Below, piece by piece: positions 24,403-31,870 of a DNA stretch of 42,286 nucleotides. Position numbers and translations under genes: made by a program. Numbering within the stretch: position 1 is the stretch's first letter; each line of letters starts with the position of its first letter. Location: assembly GCF_013303125.1 (NCBI RefSeq), contig NZ_JABTTE010000027.1, positions 1 through 42,286 on the forward strand, written 5' to 3'. The stretch is from Calidifontibacillus erzurumensis. Lineage in GTDB: Bacteria > Bacillota > Bacilli > Bacillales > Bacillaceae_J. The notes under the pieces are model-generated. The model did no database searches. It worked only from the letters and a program-made list of their open reading frames with translations, and was not told the origin of the DNA.

Positions 24403-26004
24403 ATGTACGTACCATTGTTATTAAATGATTTCTTAGATCGAGCAGCGAAATTGTATGGACAAAAGCTTGCCGTGATCAACTGTGACGGAAGAGAGTATAC
24501 GTATGCTGAGCTCAATGAAAGAGTGAATCGTTTATCTAGGGGATTGCAATCTTTAGGGGTTCAAAAAGGAGACCGCGTTGCCTATTTGGCGCCGAACACG
24601 TTAGAAATGCTTGAAGGCTTTTATGGCGTTTTCCAAATTGGTGGGATCATCGTACCGCTCAATACTCGTTTAAAACCTGAAGATTATTTATTTATCTTAA
24701 ATCATAGTGAAACAAAAGTTTTAGTTTGCGATCAAGAACTTTATCATCAAATTGCACCGATTCGTGAAAAATTGCAAACTGTTGAAAACGTTTTAATTCA
24801 TTATGCAGACGATTCTTGCGAAGACATTCATTATGATCGATGGCTCGCTCAATTTTCAGGAGATCCAATTGAACGTCCTGAAATGGATGAACAAGACGTT
24901 TGCAGTTTGTTATATACAAGTGGTACAACAGGAAATCCAAAAGGTGTCATGTTAACACATCGGAACAATTACATACATGCCCTATCTGTCCAACATCATT
25001 TGCGTGTATCAGATAAAGACGTATTGTTGCACATTTTACCAATGTTCCACGTAAACGGCTGGGGCTCACCGTTTTATTATACAGCAAACGGAGCAACACA
25101 AGTGATGCTTCGTAAAATCGTTCCTGAAACAATTTTCAACTTAATCCAAAAACATAAAGTATCTGTCATGCATATGGCTCCGACTGTTTTAAATAGCTTG
25201 CTCCAATATTATGATCAAAATCCGCAAAAGTTTGATCATGATATTCGCGTTGTCATTGCCGGTTCAGCTCCTGCACCTGCTTTCGTTACGAAGGTTGAAG
25301 ATGAATTGGGTTGGGAGTTTATCCAAGTATACGGCATGACAGAATCTTCACCGCTTAGCACATTTTCACCGATTCGTTCGCACCTTGAAGAGCTGCCGAA
25401 AGAACAAAAATATCGCTTAAAAGCAAAAGCGGGTATCCCGATGATTGGCTGCGATGTAAAAGTTGTAAATGAATATGGTGAAGAAGTTGCTTGGAATGGA
25501 AAAGAAATTGGAGAAGTTGTTACAAGAAGCAACGGTGTCATGAAAGGCTATTGGAAAAATGAACAAGCAACAATGGAAACGATTCAAAATGGCTGGCTCC
25601 ACACTGGTGATATGGGAACTGTTGATGAATACGGAACCATTGAAATCGTTGACCGCAAAAAAGATATTATCATCAGCGGCGGTGAAAACATTTCATCCAT
25701 TGAAGTCGAAGGCGTTTTGTACGAGCATCCGAAAATTTTAGAAGCTGCCGTTGTTGCTTTACCGCATGAAAAATGGGGAGAAACACCTCATGCATTTGTT
25801 GTCGTAAAACCTGGCGAAACGTTAACAGAAGAAGAAGTTATTCAGTTCTCAAGAAGCAAATTAGCACATTTTAAAGCGGTTACAGGCGTTACATTCGTTG
25901 AAGAACTACCGAAAACAGCTTCTGGAAAAATTCAAAAAGTTCACTTGCGCAATGCAGCTTGGGAGAAAATGGGAAAAGCAAAAGACGGACGTTATGTGAA
26001 TTAA
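24403..26004 (+). CDS. Fatty-acyl-CoA ligase (AMP-forming), medium/long-chain FadD-like
   Basis: AMP-forming acid-CoA ligase of 533 residues. ATG 24403 is preferred over 24397 because AGGGGGG lies 7 nt before it. Motifs: LLYTSGTTGNPKGVMLTH adenylation loop, HILPMFHVNGWGSPF, VYGMTESSP, LHTGDMGTVDEYG, RKKDIIISGGENISSIEVE and the catalytic-lysine motif PKTASGKIQK. This set is typical of AlkK/FadD-like acyl-CoA synthetases that feed beta-oxidation. It stands alone with its own promoter and terminator, but it is the fourth adenylate-forming enzyme in 15 kb. Exact chain length is not readable. Confidence 0.85.
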   Translation: MYVPLLLNDFLDRAAKLYGQKLAVINCDGREYTYAELNERVNRLSRGLQSLGVQKGDRVAYLAPNTLEMLEGFYGVFQIGGIIVPLNTRLKPEDYLFILNHSETKVLVCDQELYHQIAPIREKLQTVENVLIHYADDSCEDIHYDRWLAQFSGDPIERPEMDEQDVCSLLYTSGTTGNPKGVMLTHRNNYIHALSVQHHLRVSDKDVLLHILPMFHVNGWGSPFYYTANGATQVMLRKIVPETIFNLIQKHKVSVMHMAPTVLNSLLQYYDQNPQKFDHDIRVVIAGSAPAPAFVTKVEDELGWEFIQVYGMTESSPLSTFSPIRSHLEELPKEQKYRLKAKAGIPMIGCDVKVVNEYGEEVAWNGKEIGEVVTRSNGVMKGYWKNEQATMETIQNGWLHTGDMGTVDEYGTIEIVDRKKDIIISGGENISSIEVEGVLYEHPKILEAAVVALPHEKWGETPHAFVVVKPGETLTEEEVIQFSRSKLAHFKAVTGVTFVEELPKTASGKIQKVHLRNAAWEKMGKAKDGRYVN

Positions 26005-26051
26005 TCAAAGTAAAAAGCAACCGTTCTGTTTTTAAATCGTTTAAAATAATT

Positions 26052-26099
26052 AGAGGATACGATGTTCAATATATGAGCATATATCCTCTTTTCTTTTTT
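26052..26099 (+). terminator. Rho-independent terminator after the fatty-acyl-CoA ligase gene
   Basis: AGAGGATA pairs with TATCCTCT around a partly self-complementary loop, followed by TTTCTTTTTT. Confidence 0.75.
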
Positions 26100-26153
26100 G
26101 CCTTGATTCATGTATGGTGAAAAACTTTAACAAGAAAAAGGACTTCATATAAA

Positions 26154-26708
26154 ATGGAACAATTTCTTCATTCACTCATTACTATAAAAAGCTCATATTC
26201 AACATTATTACAATTTACCATAATGGTAGCTGTATCTTGCGTTCCCTTTGCCCCCATTCCTGTTTTAGCGACGATTATAGGTGCAAATCATTCTATTATG
26301 ATGGGCTTAATCATTAATCTTGGTGGTACTGTAGTGGGTTCCATCATTCAATATTTAGTAAGTAAAAATTTACTTCAAAAATTTGCAAATAAGATCTTGT
26401 TAAAATATCGTAGTTATGGACGTTTTATTTCACTTATTCAAACAAATGGATTTTTAGCAGTTTTAATTGGTCGCCTCATACCAATTCTACCTTCTGCTGG
26501 AGTAAGCCTTATAGCTGGAATATGTGGCGTTACTTTTTTATCATTCACAACAGCTACAATTTTAGGAAAATTTCCGATTATATTAGCCTTTTCATTAGCT
26601 GGCCATCAATTAGCTGAAGGGAATTGGAGTACGGTTATTCTTGCTAGTCTATATGTCCTCGTTATTTTTTTAATCGGCCGTAAAATAAAGAAAAAATGGC
26701 ATTCATAG
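26154..26708 (+). CDS. VTT/TVP38-type (DedA-like) membrane protein
   Basis: Integral membrane protein of 184 residues with about five hydrophobic segments. PFAPIPVLATIIGANHSI and FLAVLIGRLIPILPSAGVSLIAG match the pattern of the VTT/SNARE-associated (TVP38/TMEM64, DedA-superfamily) domain, with the key Arg-x-x-P of the re-entrant region (GRLIPILP). Members move phospholipids or undecaprenyl phosphate across membranes or maintain membrane homeostasis; the substrate here is unknown. The ribosome binding site AAAAGGA is 11 nt from the ATG. Monocistronic, with a terminator behind. Confidence 0.75.
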   Translation: MEQFLHSLITIKSSYSTLLQFTIMVAVSCVPFAPIPVLATIIGANHSIMMGLIINLGGTVVGSIIQYLVSKNLLQKFANKILLKYRSYGRFISLIQTNGFLAVLIGRLIPILPSAGVSLIAGICGVTFLSFTTATILGKFPIILAFSLAGHQLAEGNWSTVILASLYVLVIFLIGRKIKKKWHS

Positions 26709-26717
26709 ACATTTTGG

Positions 26718-26748
26718 TGGAACGTCTTAAACAACGTTCCATTTTTTG
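26718..26748 (+). terminator. Rho-independent terminator after the VTT membrane protein gene
   Basis: TGGAACGT pairs with ACGTTCCA (8 bp), 8-nt loop, then six T, 9 nt after the stop codon. Confidence 0.88.
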
Positions 26749-26898
26749 TGTGCTTTTATACCAAAGATTGGATCAATCTTATTTAATAAAGAAAATGAAC
26801 AGGTTAGAACAATCCTTATTTGTTTATCGAATTAATCAACAACGGTAAACAAAGCTTCAGAATCGTTTCATTTTAATAAAACATCCGTTTCTTCTTTT

Positions 26899-26931
26899 TT
26901 GACAATTTTACGAAAGAATATGAAAATATTC
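26899..26931 (+). promoter_or_regulatory. Putative promoter with palindrome upstream of the SDR gene
   Basis: TTGACA (26899-26904) is an ideal -35 element. At -10 spacing the sequence is the 16-nt palindrome GAATATGAAAATATTC (26916-26931), with no good TATAAT. The palindrome may be an operator. Confidence 0.4.
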
Positions 26932-26967
26932 ATAAAATGATAGTTTCACTATAAAGGAGGATTTCAT

Positions 26968-27756
26968 ATGGACTTAGGGTTAAAAGGAAAATCCGCGTTG
27001 GTACTCGCTGCGAGCAAAGGTTTAGGAAAAGCGATTGCCACTAAACTAGCTGAAGAAGGCGCCAATGTAATGCTTGCAAGCCGCAATGAGGAAAATTTAA
27101 AAAGTGCTGCAGAGGAAATTAAGGAAAAAACAAATGGCAATGTCGATTATGTTGTATGTGATATAACAAATCCAAATTCAATTAAAGAAATGGTTGAAAA
27201 AACAGCTAAAAAGTTTGGGGCGATTGACATTCTTGTTAATAACGCCGGTGGTCCTCCAGCAGGTGTGTTTGATGATTTTGATGATGCAGCTTGGCAAAAA
27301 GCATTTGAATTAAATTTATTAAGTTATGTCAGATCCATTCGGGAAGTATTGCCTTATATGCGGAAACAAGGAGGCGGAAAGATTTTAAATATCGCTTCTT
27401 CTTCCTTTAAACAACCCATTGACGGTCTGATCCTTTCCAATACATTCCGGACTGGTGTTCTCGGTTTGGCTAAAAGTTTAGCAACAGAGCTTGCGAAAGA
27501 TAAAATTTTAATTAATACGTTAGGTCCTGGGCGCATCGGAACGGACCGGTTAAATGAATTGGACAAAATTGAAGCAACGAGAAAAGGTATAACCATTGAT
27601 GAAGTGAGGACAGCGAAGGAACAAACAATTCCATTAGGGCGCTATGGGCTTCCAGAAGAGTTTGCGAATATCGCAGTATTCTTATGCTCTGGAGCAAATA
27701 CATATGTGACCGGACAAGCATTTTTAGTCGATGGTGGAATGGTTCGCGCCTTTTAG
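26968..27756 (+). CDS. SDR-fold protein, atypical 3-oxoacyl-ACP-reductase-like
   Basis: Short-chain dehydrogenase/reductase homologue of 262 residues, ATG behind AAAGGAGGA. The Rossmann fold is clear: LVLAASKGLGKAIA (12-25), NNAGGPP (91-97), DGGM near the end. However, the glycine motif is ASKGLG rather than TGxxxGIG. The catalytic Tyr-x-x-x-Lys is absent: after NIASSS (141-146), the region where YxxxK should lie reads SNTFRTGV. This pattern fits the reductase-like SDR group known to lack the full catalytic tetrad, so it may bind nucleotide without classical reduction, or use another residue. Monocistronic; role unknown, possibly lipid-related from its neighbours. Confidence 0.82.
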   Translation: MDLGLKGKSALVLAASKGLGKAIATKLAEEGANVMLASRNEENLKSAAEEIKEKTNGNVDYVVCDITNPNSIKEMVEKTAKKFGAIDILVNNAGGPPAGVFDDFDDAAWQKAFELNLLSYVRSIREVLPYMRKQGGGKILNIASSSFKQPIDGLILSNTFRTGVLGLAKSLATELAKDKILINTLGPGRIGTDRLNELDKIEATRKGITIDEVRTAKEQTIPLGRYGLPEEFANIAVFLCSGANTYVTGQAFLVDGGMVRAF

Positions 27757-27767
27757 TGTAAATTTTT

Positions 27768-27795
27768 TTGCTGATATAAGAACTATGTGTATAAT
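27768..27795 (+). promoter_or_regulatory. Sigma-A promoter of yisL
   Basis: TTGCTG (27768-27773) and a perfect TATAAT (27790-27795) with 16-bp spacing, about 40 nt before the yisL start. Confidence 0.7.
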
Positions 27796-27834
27796 GGAAA
27801 GTGGTTACTGATACATAAAAAGGAGGGGAAAGAA

Positions 27835-28191
27835 TTGATCCACGCACACGTCACATCTTGGTTTATAGCAATCATCTTGCTCTTTGTATGTTTTTCATTA
27901 CATAAAAATGGAAAAGAAAAACAAGCAAAAATGACAAAGATGATTTTGCGTCTTTTCTATATATTAATATTAGCTACAGGCGGCCATTTATTTGGTCTTT
28001 ACGCTTCAGCCCTTGGTTCAGGCATTTTAAGTTCTGCCGTCTTTTGGAAAGTGTTAGCGGGACTATGGGTTATTGTTTCAATGGAATTTTTACTAGCAAA
28101 ACAAGCAAAAGGAAAATCAACAGAAATTGCTTGGATTCAATTTGTCGTTTCTTTGTTGGTTGCTTTATTTTTCGGCTATATTGTGCTGTAA
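27835..28191 (+). CDS. yisL: YisL family (UPF0344/DUF1516) membrane protein
   Basis: Small membrane protein of 118 residues with about four transmembrane segments. The TTG at 27835 was chosen because AAAGGAGGGGAAAG lies just before it and it gives the conserved IHAHVTSWFIAIILLFV start. MILRLFYILILATGGHLF is typical of the YisL family. The function is not known. It keeps its B. subtilis neighbourhood close to the DUF2777 (yisN-like) gene. Confidence 0.85.
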   Translation: MIHAHVTSWFIAIILLFVCFSLHKNGKEKQAKMTKMILRLFYILILATGGHLFGLYASALGSGILSSAVFWKVLAGLWVIVSMEFLLAKQAKGKSTEIAWIQFVVSLLVALFFGYIVL

Positions 28192-28200
28192 GGAAAATTT

Positions 28201-28242
28201 CCGGAAACCGTTTTGTTCTGAGCGGTTTCCGGTTTTATTTTT
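28201..28242. terminator. Bidirectional terminator between yisL and the DUF2777 gene
   Basis: CCGGAAACCG pairs with CGGTTTCCGG (10 bp), followed by TTTTATTTTT on the plus strand and T-rich sequence on the other. It serves both convergent genes. Confidence 0.88.
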
Positions 28243-28804
28243 AACAATGAAAAGAAGTTGTGACTAATCTTTTTCCATCGCTTTGGGTATATTCAAAGCG
28301 GTCTTGCTTGTTTTCGCTTCTTCGGTCAAAGAAATGTTGTACAACGCAAAGTTGCTCCTCATTATCGAAAATCATCACATTCATTCCTTCTTTAATAAAA
28401 CGACTTTCCAAAAACGATAAGAAATTGTGGCAATAAATACAATCATAAAGCGAATAGGAAAGAGAGTTTAATGTTTTAACAAACTGCAAATAAGCCTCAT
28501 CTGATAGTTCTTCAATTAACTGCTCTAGTGCATAAGGCAAACTTTTTCTGAAGCGCACATAATCGCCATCTTTTAAATAGTGGATGTTGTTGTCTATGTA
28601 TAGGATCGTATCATCAATGATTGTTCCTTTCTTCCATCTACCGTTTAAATGGATTTCTAATTCTATACTCAAGTCTTCCAAATCATAAGCCTCTTCATTT
28701 ATATCATCTACAAAAAGCAATTCATTTCCTATATTCGTAATGGTGCCTTCAATAAATGCCCGTTCTTGATCGGGAATGACAGAAAGCTTTCTTTCTAAAT
28801 TCAA
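28241..28804 (-). CDS. yisN: DUF2777 family protein (YisN-like)
   Basis: Protein of 187 residues. The TTG at 28804 was chosen because AAAGGAGGT lies 6 nt before it; the frame is open for 25 more codons upstream, but those have no ribosome binding site. Residues near the start read QERAFIEGTITNIGNELLFVDD. The middle has LKDGDYVRFRKSLPYALEQL and LNSLSYSLYDCIYCHNFLSFL, and the end VQHFFDRRSENKQDRFEYT. These match the DUF2777 pattern of Bacillus. Function unknown. Position near yisL fits B. subtilis yisN; the symbol rests on that synteny and on recall. Confidence 0.75.
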   Translation of the reverse strand: MNLERKLSVIPDQERAFIEGTITNIGNELLFVDDINEEAYDLEDLSIELEIHLNGRWKKGTIIDDTILYIDNNIHYLKDGDYVRFRKSLPYALEQLIEELSDEAYLQFVKTLNSLSYSLYDCIYCHNFLSFLESRFIKEGMNVMIFDNEEQLCVVQHFFDRRSENKQDRFEYTQSDGKRLVTTSFHC

Positions 28805-28908
28805 TGCAATACCTCCTTTACTAGATTTGTTTTCCATTGTTTCACAATACAATAAAAAAAATACAAAGCTGAAATACAAACTTTGGAAACGGTTCCCTTT
28901 TTACACTT

Positions 28909-28938
28909 TGAATAACAAATGAATTTTTACTGATACTA
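28909..28938 (+). promoter_or_regulatory. Sigma-G promoter of the spoVA-type operon
   Basis: TGAATA (28909-28914), 17-bp spacer, GATACTA (28932-28938). This fits the forespore sigma-G consensus (TGMATA, 17-18 bp, CATWCTA) with one mismatch in the -10. It lies about 38 nt before the first DUF1657 gene, so the operon should be expressed late in the forespore. Confidence 0.75.
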
Positions 28939-28976
28939 CAATTGTAAAATCAATATTTTAAAGAGGAGGATTTTCA

Positions 28977-29180
28977 ATGACTGTCGCTTCACAATTAAAA
29001 CAAACGTTGGCTGGATTAAAAAGTGCACAAGCAAGCTTTGAAACATTTGCTCTTCAAACTGAAAATAAAGCAGCAAAAGAAATGTACCAAAATGCTGCTC
29101 GTCAAACACAACAAATTGTTGATCAATTAAATGCTCGTGTCCAAGAAATTCAACAGGAAGAACCTCAATACAATAACTAA
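28977..29180 (+). CDS. DUF1657 protein, first gene of the spoVA2mob-type operon
   Basis: Small, helical, Gln/Ala-rich protein of 67 residues: MTVASQLKQTLAGLKSAQAS, ending EEPQYNN. ATG behind AGAGGAGGA. No signal peptide or membrane segment. DUF1657 proteins are found almost only with SpoVA/YetF operons of spore formers. A second copy lies at 31640 and a third is fused to YetF at 31871. A terminator-like hairpin follows, so this gene may be made in excess over the rest of the operon. Confidence 0.88.
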   Translation: MTVASQLKQTLAGLKSAQASFETFALQTENKAAKEMYQNAARQTQQIVDQLNARVQEIQQEEPQYNN

Positions 29181-29200
29181 TTCAATGAATTGTAATAACT

Positions 29201-29228
29201 AAAAGAGGCTTTTCTTCAGCCTCTTTTA
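29201..29228 (+). terminator. Intra-operon attenuator-like hairpin after the first DUF1657 gene
   Basis: AAAAGAGGC (29201-29209) pairs with GCCTCTTTT (29219-29227); the U tract is only four bases and partly in the stem, so read-through is likely. It lies between DUF1657 and the lipoprotein gene. Confidence 0.6.
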
Positions 29229-29267
29229 AATCCATTTTGTAAAAAGCATATATTAGAGGATGATTCA

Positions 29268-29732
29268 ATGAAGTATGCATCTATTTTTTCGTTATTGATT
29301 ATTATTTTTTCAGTATTGTCTGGCTGTAACGAACAGAACAGTAAGATGCAAAGTAATGTTAATGGACCTGCTCCAATGGGCACTGCCTACATTCAATCAA
29401 ACATAAATCAGCAACATGCTGATCAAGCAAAGGAAATTTTGCTTCAAAAAAAAGAAGTAAAATGGGTGCGCGCTGTTGAGTCAAAAAACTTATTAATGGT
29501 AGCCGTTGAGCTGAAACATTGGTATACATTTCAATCAAAAAAATTGACAAAACAAATGAAAAAAGAGCTTGAAAAACAATTGGATATGAAAACGATCGAA
29601 GTGACGACAGACCATAAAATTTTTATTGAGCTAGAGAAACTTGAAGAGAAAATACAAAATGGAGATATTTCAAAGGAAAAGCTTAATCGTGAACTAAAAG
29701 ACATTCGTAAATTAATGAAAGAACAAACTTAA
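29268..29732 (+). CDS. YhcN/YlaJ family sporulation lipoprotein
   Basis: Spore lipoprotein of 154 residues. The signal peptide has a hydrophobic core and lipobox VLSGC (Cys 20), followed by an Asn/Gln/Ser linker. The mature part has the YhcN/YlaJ pattern: QHADQAKEILLQKKEVKW, VESKNLLMVAVELK and TDHKIFIELEKLEEKI, with a charged helical C-terminus. Start ATG behind AGAGGATG. It probably sits on the outer face of the forespore inner membrane next to the SpoVA proteins. Second gene of the operon. Confidence 0.85.
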   Translation: MKYASIFSLLIIIFSVLSGCNEQNSKMQSNVNGPAPMGTAYIQSNINQQHADQAKEILLQKKEVKWVRAVESKNLLMVAVELKHWYTFQSKKLTKQMKKELEKQLDMKTIEVTTDHKIFIELEKLEEKIQNGDISKEKLNRELKDIRKLMKEQT

Positions 29733-29753
29733 GATTTGGAGGATGCGCTTTTC

Positions 29754-30230
29754 ATGTCTAATAAGCAAAAGAAAAATCTTACACCAACGATGCAAGCATA
29801 CCAACAATTTGAAAAAGAAAGGGAAACGAAGCGTCCGGTTTTAAAAAATTGTATACGCGCCTTTTTAGTGGGCGGGTTTATTTGTCTAGTTGGTCAAATG
29901 ATTCAAACATTTTTCATGACCTATTTTAATTTTACAGAAAAAACTGTCGGCAACCCAACTGTTGCTGTATTAATTTTTATTACGATGCTTCTTACCGGTT
30001 TTGGCGTGTATGACCGTATCGCCCAATTTGCGGGTGCAGGAACAGCCATACCGGTAACGGGATTTGGCAACGCTGTTATTTCTGCTGCCATTGAACATCG
30101 AACAGAAGGATATGTATTAGGAACAGGCAGCAATATGTTTAAGCTGGCTGGTTCTGTCATTATGTTTGGTGTCTTTTCGGCATTCATCGTTGCCATCATT
30201 AAAACGATTTTCATACAGTGGGGTGGTTGA
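29754..30230 (+). CDS. spoVAC: SpoVAC, dipicolinic acid channel component
   Basis: Inner spore-membrane protein of 158 residues. ATG 29754 was chosen because GGAGGA lies 10 nt before it. The basic N-terminus (LTPTMQAYQQFEKERETKRP) is followed by about four hydrophobic segments, with VGGFICLVGQMIQTFF and FAGAGTAIPVTGFGN typical of SpoVAC. In B. subtilis SpoVAC is a mechanosensitive channel moving dipicolinic acid during sporulation and germination. It shares GxGxxxPxTxFGN with SpoVAE in this operon. One base separates its stop from spoVAD. Confidence 0.92.
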   Translation: MSNKQKKNLTPTMQAYQQFEKERETKRPVLKNCIRAFLVGGFICLVGQMIQTFFMTYFNFTEKTVGNPTVAVLIFITMLLTGFGVYDRIAQFAGAGTAIPVTGFGNAVISAAIEHRTEGYVLGTGSNMFKLAGSVIMFGVFSAFIVAIIKTIFIQWGG

Positions 30231-30231
30231 T

Positions 30232-31257
30232 ATGCTTGTTGGTCACCGTACTTGGATTTTTGAAAATAAACCGGTTATAAAATCTTCGGCTACAGTTGTT
30301 GGACCATTCGAAGGAAATGGATTGTTAGTGGATGATTTTGACATCGTTCATGAAGATCTATGGCTTGGGCAAGATTCGTATGAAAAAGCAGAAAAAGTAT
30401 TTTTAGAAGAATCTTGCCAAACATCCATAAAAAAAGCAGGATTGCGTAAAGAAGATATTCAATTTTTTTTCTGTGGTGACTTAAGCAATCAAATTACCTC
30501 AACAAGTTTTGCTGCCAGAACGTTAGGAGTCCCTTATTTTGGATTGTTTGGCGCTTGTTCCACATCGATGGAAGGTTTGGCTTTATCAGCTTTCGTTGTC
30601 AATGCCAAAGGGGCTAAATATGTATTAACCGGGGCGGTCAGCCATAATGCAGCGGTTGAAAAGCAATTCCGTTACCCAACAGAATATGGTGGCCAAAAAC
30701 CGCCGACAGCACAATGGACCGTTACCGGTGCAGGAACGGCGATCATTGCTGATGAAGGGGACGGACCTTTTGTAACTTCGGCAACGATTGGAAGAGTCGT
30801 TGATATGGGCTTGTCAGATCCTTTCAATATGGGAGGAGCGATGGCGCCGGCAGCTGTCGATACCATTGAAGCCCATCTAAGAGAAAGAAATATTCCGGTT
30901 TCTTATTATGATTTAATCGTTACAGGAGATTTAGCCCATATTGGTTATGAAATTGCCCTTGATCTTTTAAATAAGCACGGGGTTAATGTGACGACTGAAA
31001 ACTATAAAGATTGTGGACTTATGATTTATCGGGAAGGCCAACCGGTGTTAGCTGGGGCAAGCGGTGCTGCCTGTTCCGCAGTAGTTACGTACGGCCATTT
31101 GCTAAATGAAATGAAAAAAGGAAAACTAAAGCGAATTTTAGTAGTTGCAACTGGTGCCTTACTTTCCCCATTAACTTTTCAACAAAAAGAAACGATTCCT
31201 TGCATCGCACATGCCGTTTCCATTGAAACTGAAATTGGGGCTGGAGGTGGTATATAG
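30232..31257 (+). CDS. spoVAD: SpoVAD, dipicolinic acid-binding protein
   Basis: Thiolase-fold protein of 341 residues that binds dipicolinic acid at the inner membrane, as known for B. subtilis SpoVAD. ATG 30232 directly follows the spoVAC stop and gives the family start MLVGHRTWIFENKPVI behind GGGGTGG; frames reaching further upstream lie inside spoVAC. Motifs: LFGACSTSMEGLALSAF, with the Cys in the thiolase nucleophile position, LTGAVSHNAAVEKQFRYP and GAGTAIIADEG. The stop abuts the spoVAE start without a gap. Confidence 0.93.
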   Translation: MLVGHRTWIFENKPVIKSSATVVGPFEGNGLLVDDFDIVHEDLWLGQDSYEKAEKVFLEESCQTSIKKAGLRKEDIQFFFCGDLSNQITSTSFAARTLGVPYFGLFGACSTSMEGLALSAFVVNAKGAKYVLTGAVSHNAAVEKQFRYPTEYGGQKPPTAQWTVTGAGTAIIADEGDGPFVTSATIGRVVDMGLSDPFNMGGAMAPAAVDTIEAHLRERNIPVSYYDLIVTGDLAHIGYEIALDLLNKHGVNVTTENYKDCGLMIYREGQPVLAGASGAACSAVVTYGHLLNEMKKGKLKRILVVATGALLSPLTFQQKETIPCIAHAVSIETEIGAGGGI

Positions 31258-31611
31258 ATGGCCATTTATTTTTGGGCATTTGTTGTAGGAGGAGCTATAT
31301 GTGTCATTGGCCAAATTATGTTTGATGTATTTAAAATGACTCCGGCACATACATTAAGTACGCTTGTTGTTGTAGGTGCGGTCTTGGATGGACTAGGCCT
31401 TTATGAGCCGTTAATAGAATTTGCAGGTGCTGGTGCAACGGTGCCGATCACAAGCTTTGGCAACTCATTAGTTCATGGCGCGCTTCAAGAAGCAGAAAAA
31501 CATGGGCTCATCGGTGTTGTTACCGGGATGTTCGAGGTAACAAGTGCTGGTATTTCTGCAGCGATTATTTTCGGATTTTTAGGAGCATTAATGTTTAAGC
31601 CGAAAGGATAG
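31258..31611 (+). CDS. spoVAE: SpoVAE (SpoVAEb type)
   Basis: Membrane protein of 117 residues with three to four hydrophobic segments, the usual SpoVAEb length. [20 protein letters not shown] mirrors the same block in SpoVAC, so the two are distant paralogues. ATG directly follows the spoVAD stop, implying coupled translation. Component of the spore SpoVA channel. Confidence 0.9.
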   Translation: MAIYFWAFVVGGAICVIGQIMFDVFKMTPAHTLSTLVVVGAVLDGLGLYEPLIEFAGAGATVPITSFGNSLVHGALQEAEKHGLIGVVTGMFEVTSAGISAAIIFGFLGALMFKPKG

Positions 31612-31639
31612 TTGAGATAAAGAAAGGAGAGCATTGTCC

Positions 31640-31846
31640 ATGACTGTCGCATCCCAAGTCAAACAATGTACGTACACGTTAAAAAGCGTTGAACAAGGTT
31701 TAATTCATTTATCCGCCCGGACACAAAAAGAAGAAACAAGAAAAACTATTCAAGAAGCAGCCTCTGTTTTAAGCGAAGTCGTTGCTGAATTAGAAAAGCG
31801 TGTAGGTGAGCTTGAATGGCATGAGCCGCAATATAAAGGTTTATAA
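31640..31846 (+). CDS. DUF1657 protein, second copy
   Basis: Protein of 68 residues with the same start (MTVASQ) and nearly the same end (HEPQYKGL) as the first DUF1657 product but diverged in the middle. ATG 31640 behind AAAGGAGAG; an in-frame TTG two codons upstream is less well placed. Helical, soluble. It lies just before the yetF-like gene, as in described spoVA2mob operons. Confidence 0.86.
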   Translation: MTVASQVKQCTYTLKSVEQGLIHLSARTQKEETRKTIQEAASVLSEVVAELEKRVGELEWHEPQYKGL

Positions 31847-31870
31847 TTTACTCATAAGGAGCGGGGAAAG

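Noticed and set aside
28805-28879. N-terminal extension of the DUF2777 protein (MYFSFVFFLLYCETM...), which looks like a signal segment
   Set aside because: No ribosome binding site precedes it, and the promoter and AAAGGAGGT site lie just before TTG 28804, which gives the family start.
30166-30231. Upstream extension of SpoVAD by 22 codons within spoVAC
   Set aside because: It overlaps the spoVAC end in another frame; ATG 30232 gives the conserved start of SpoVAD.
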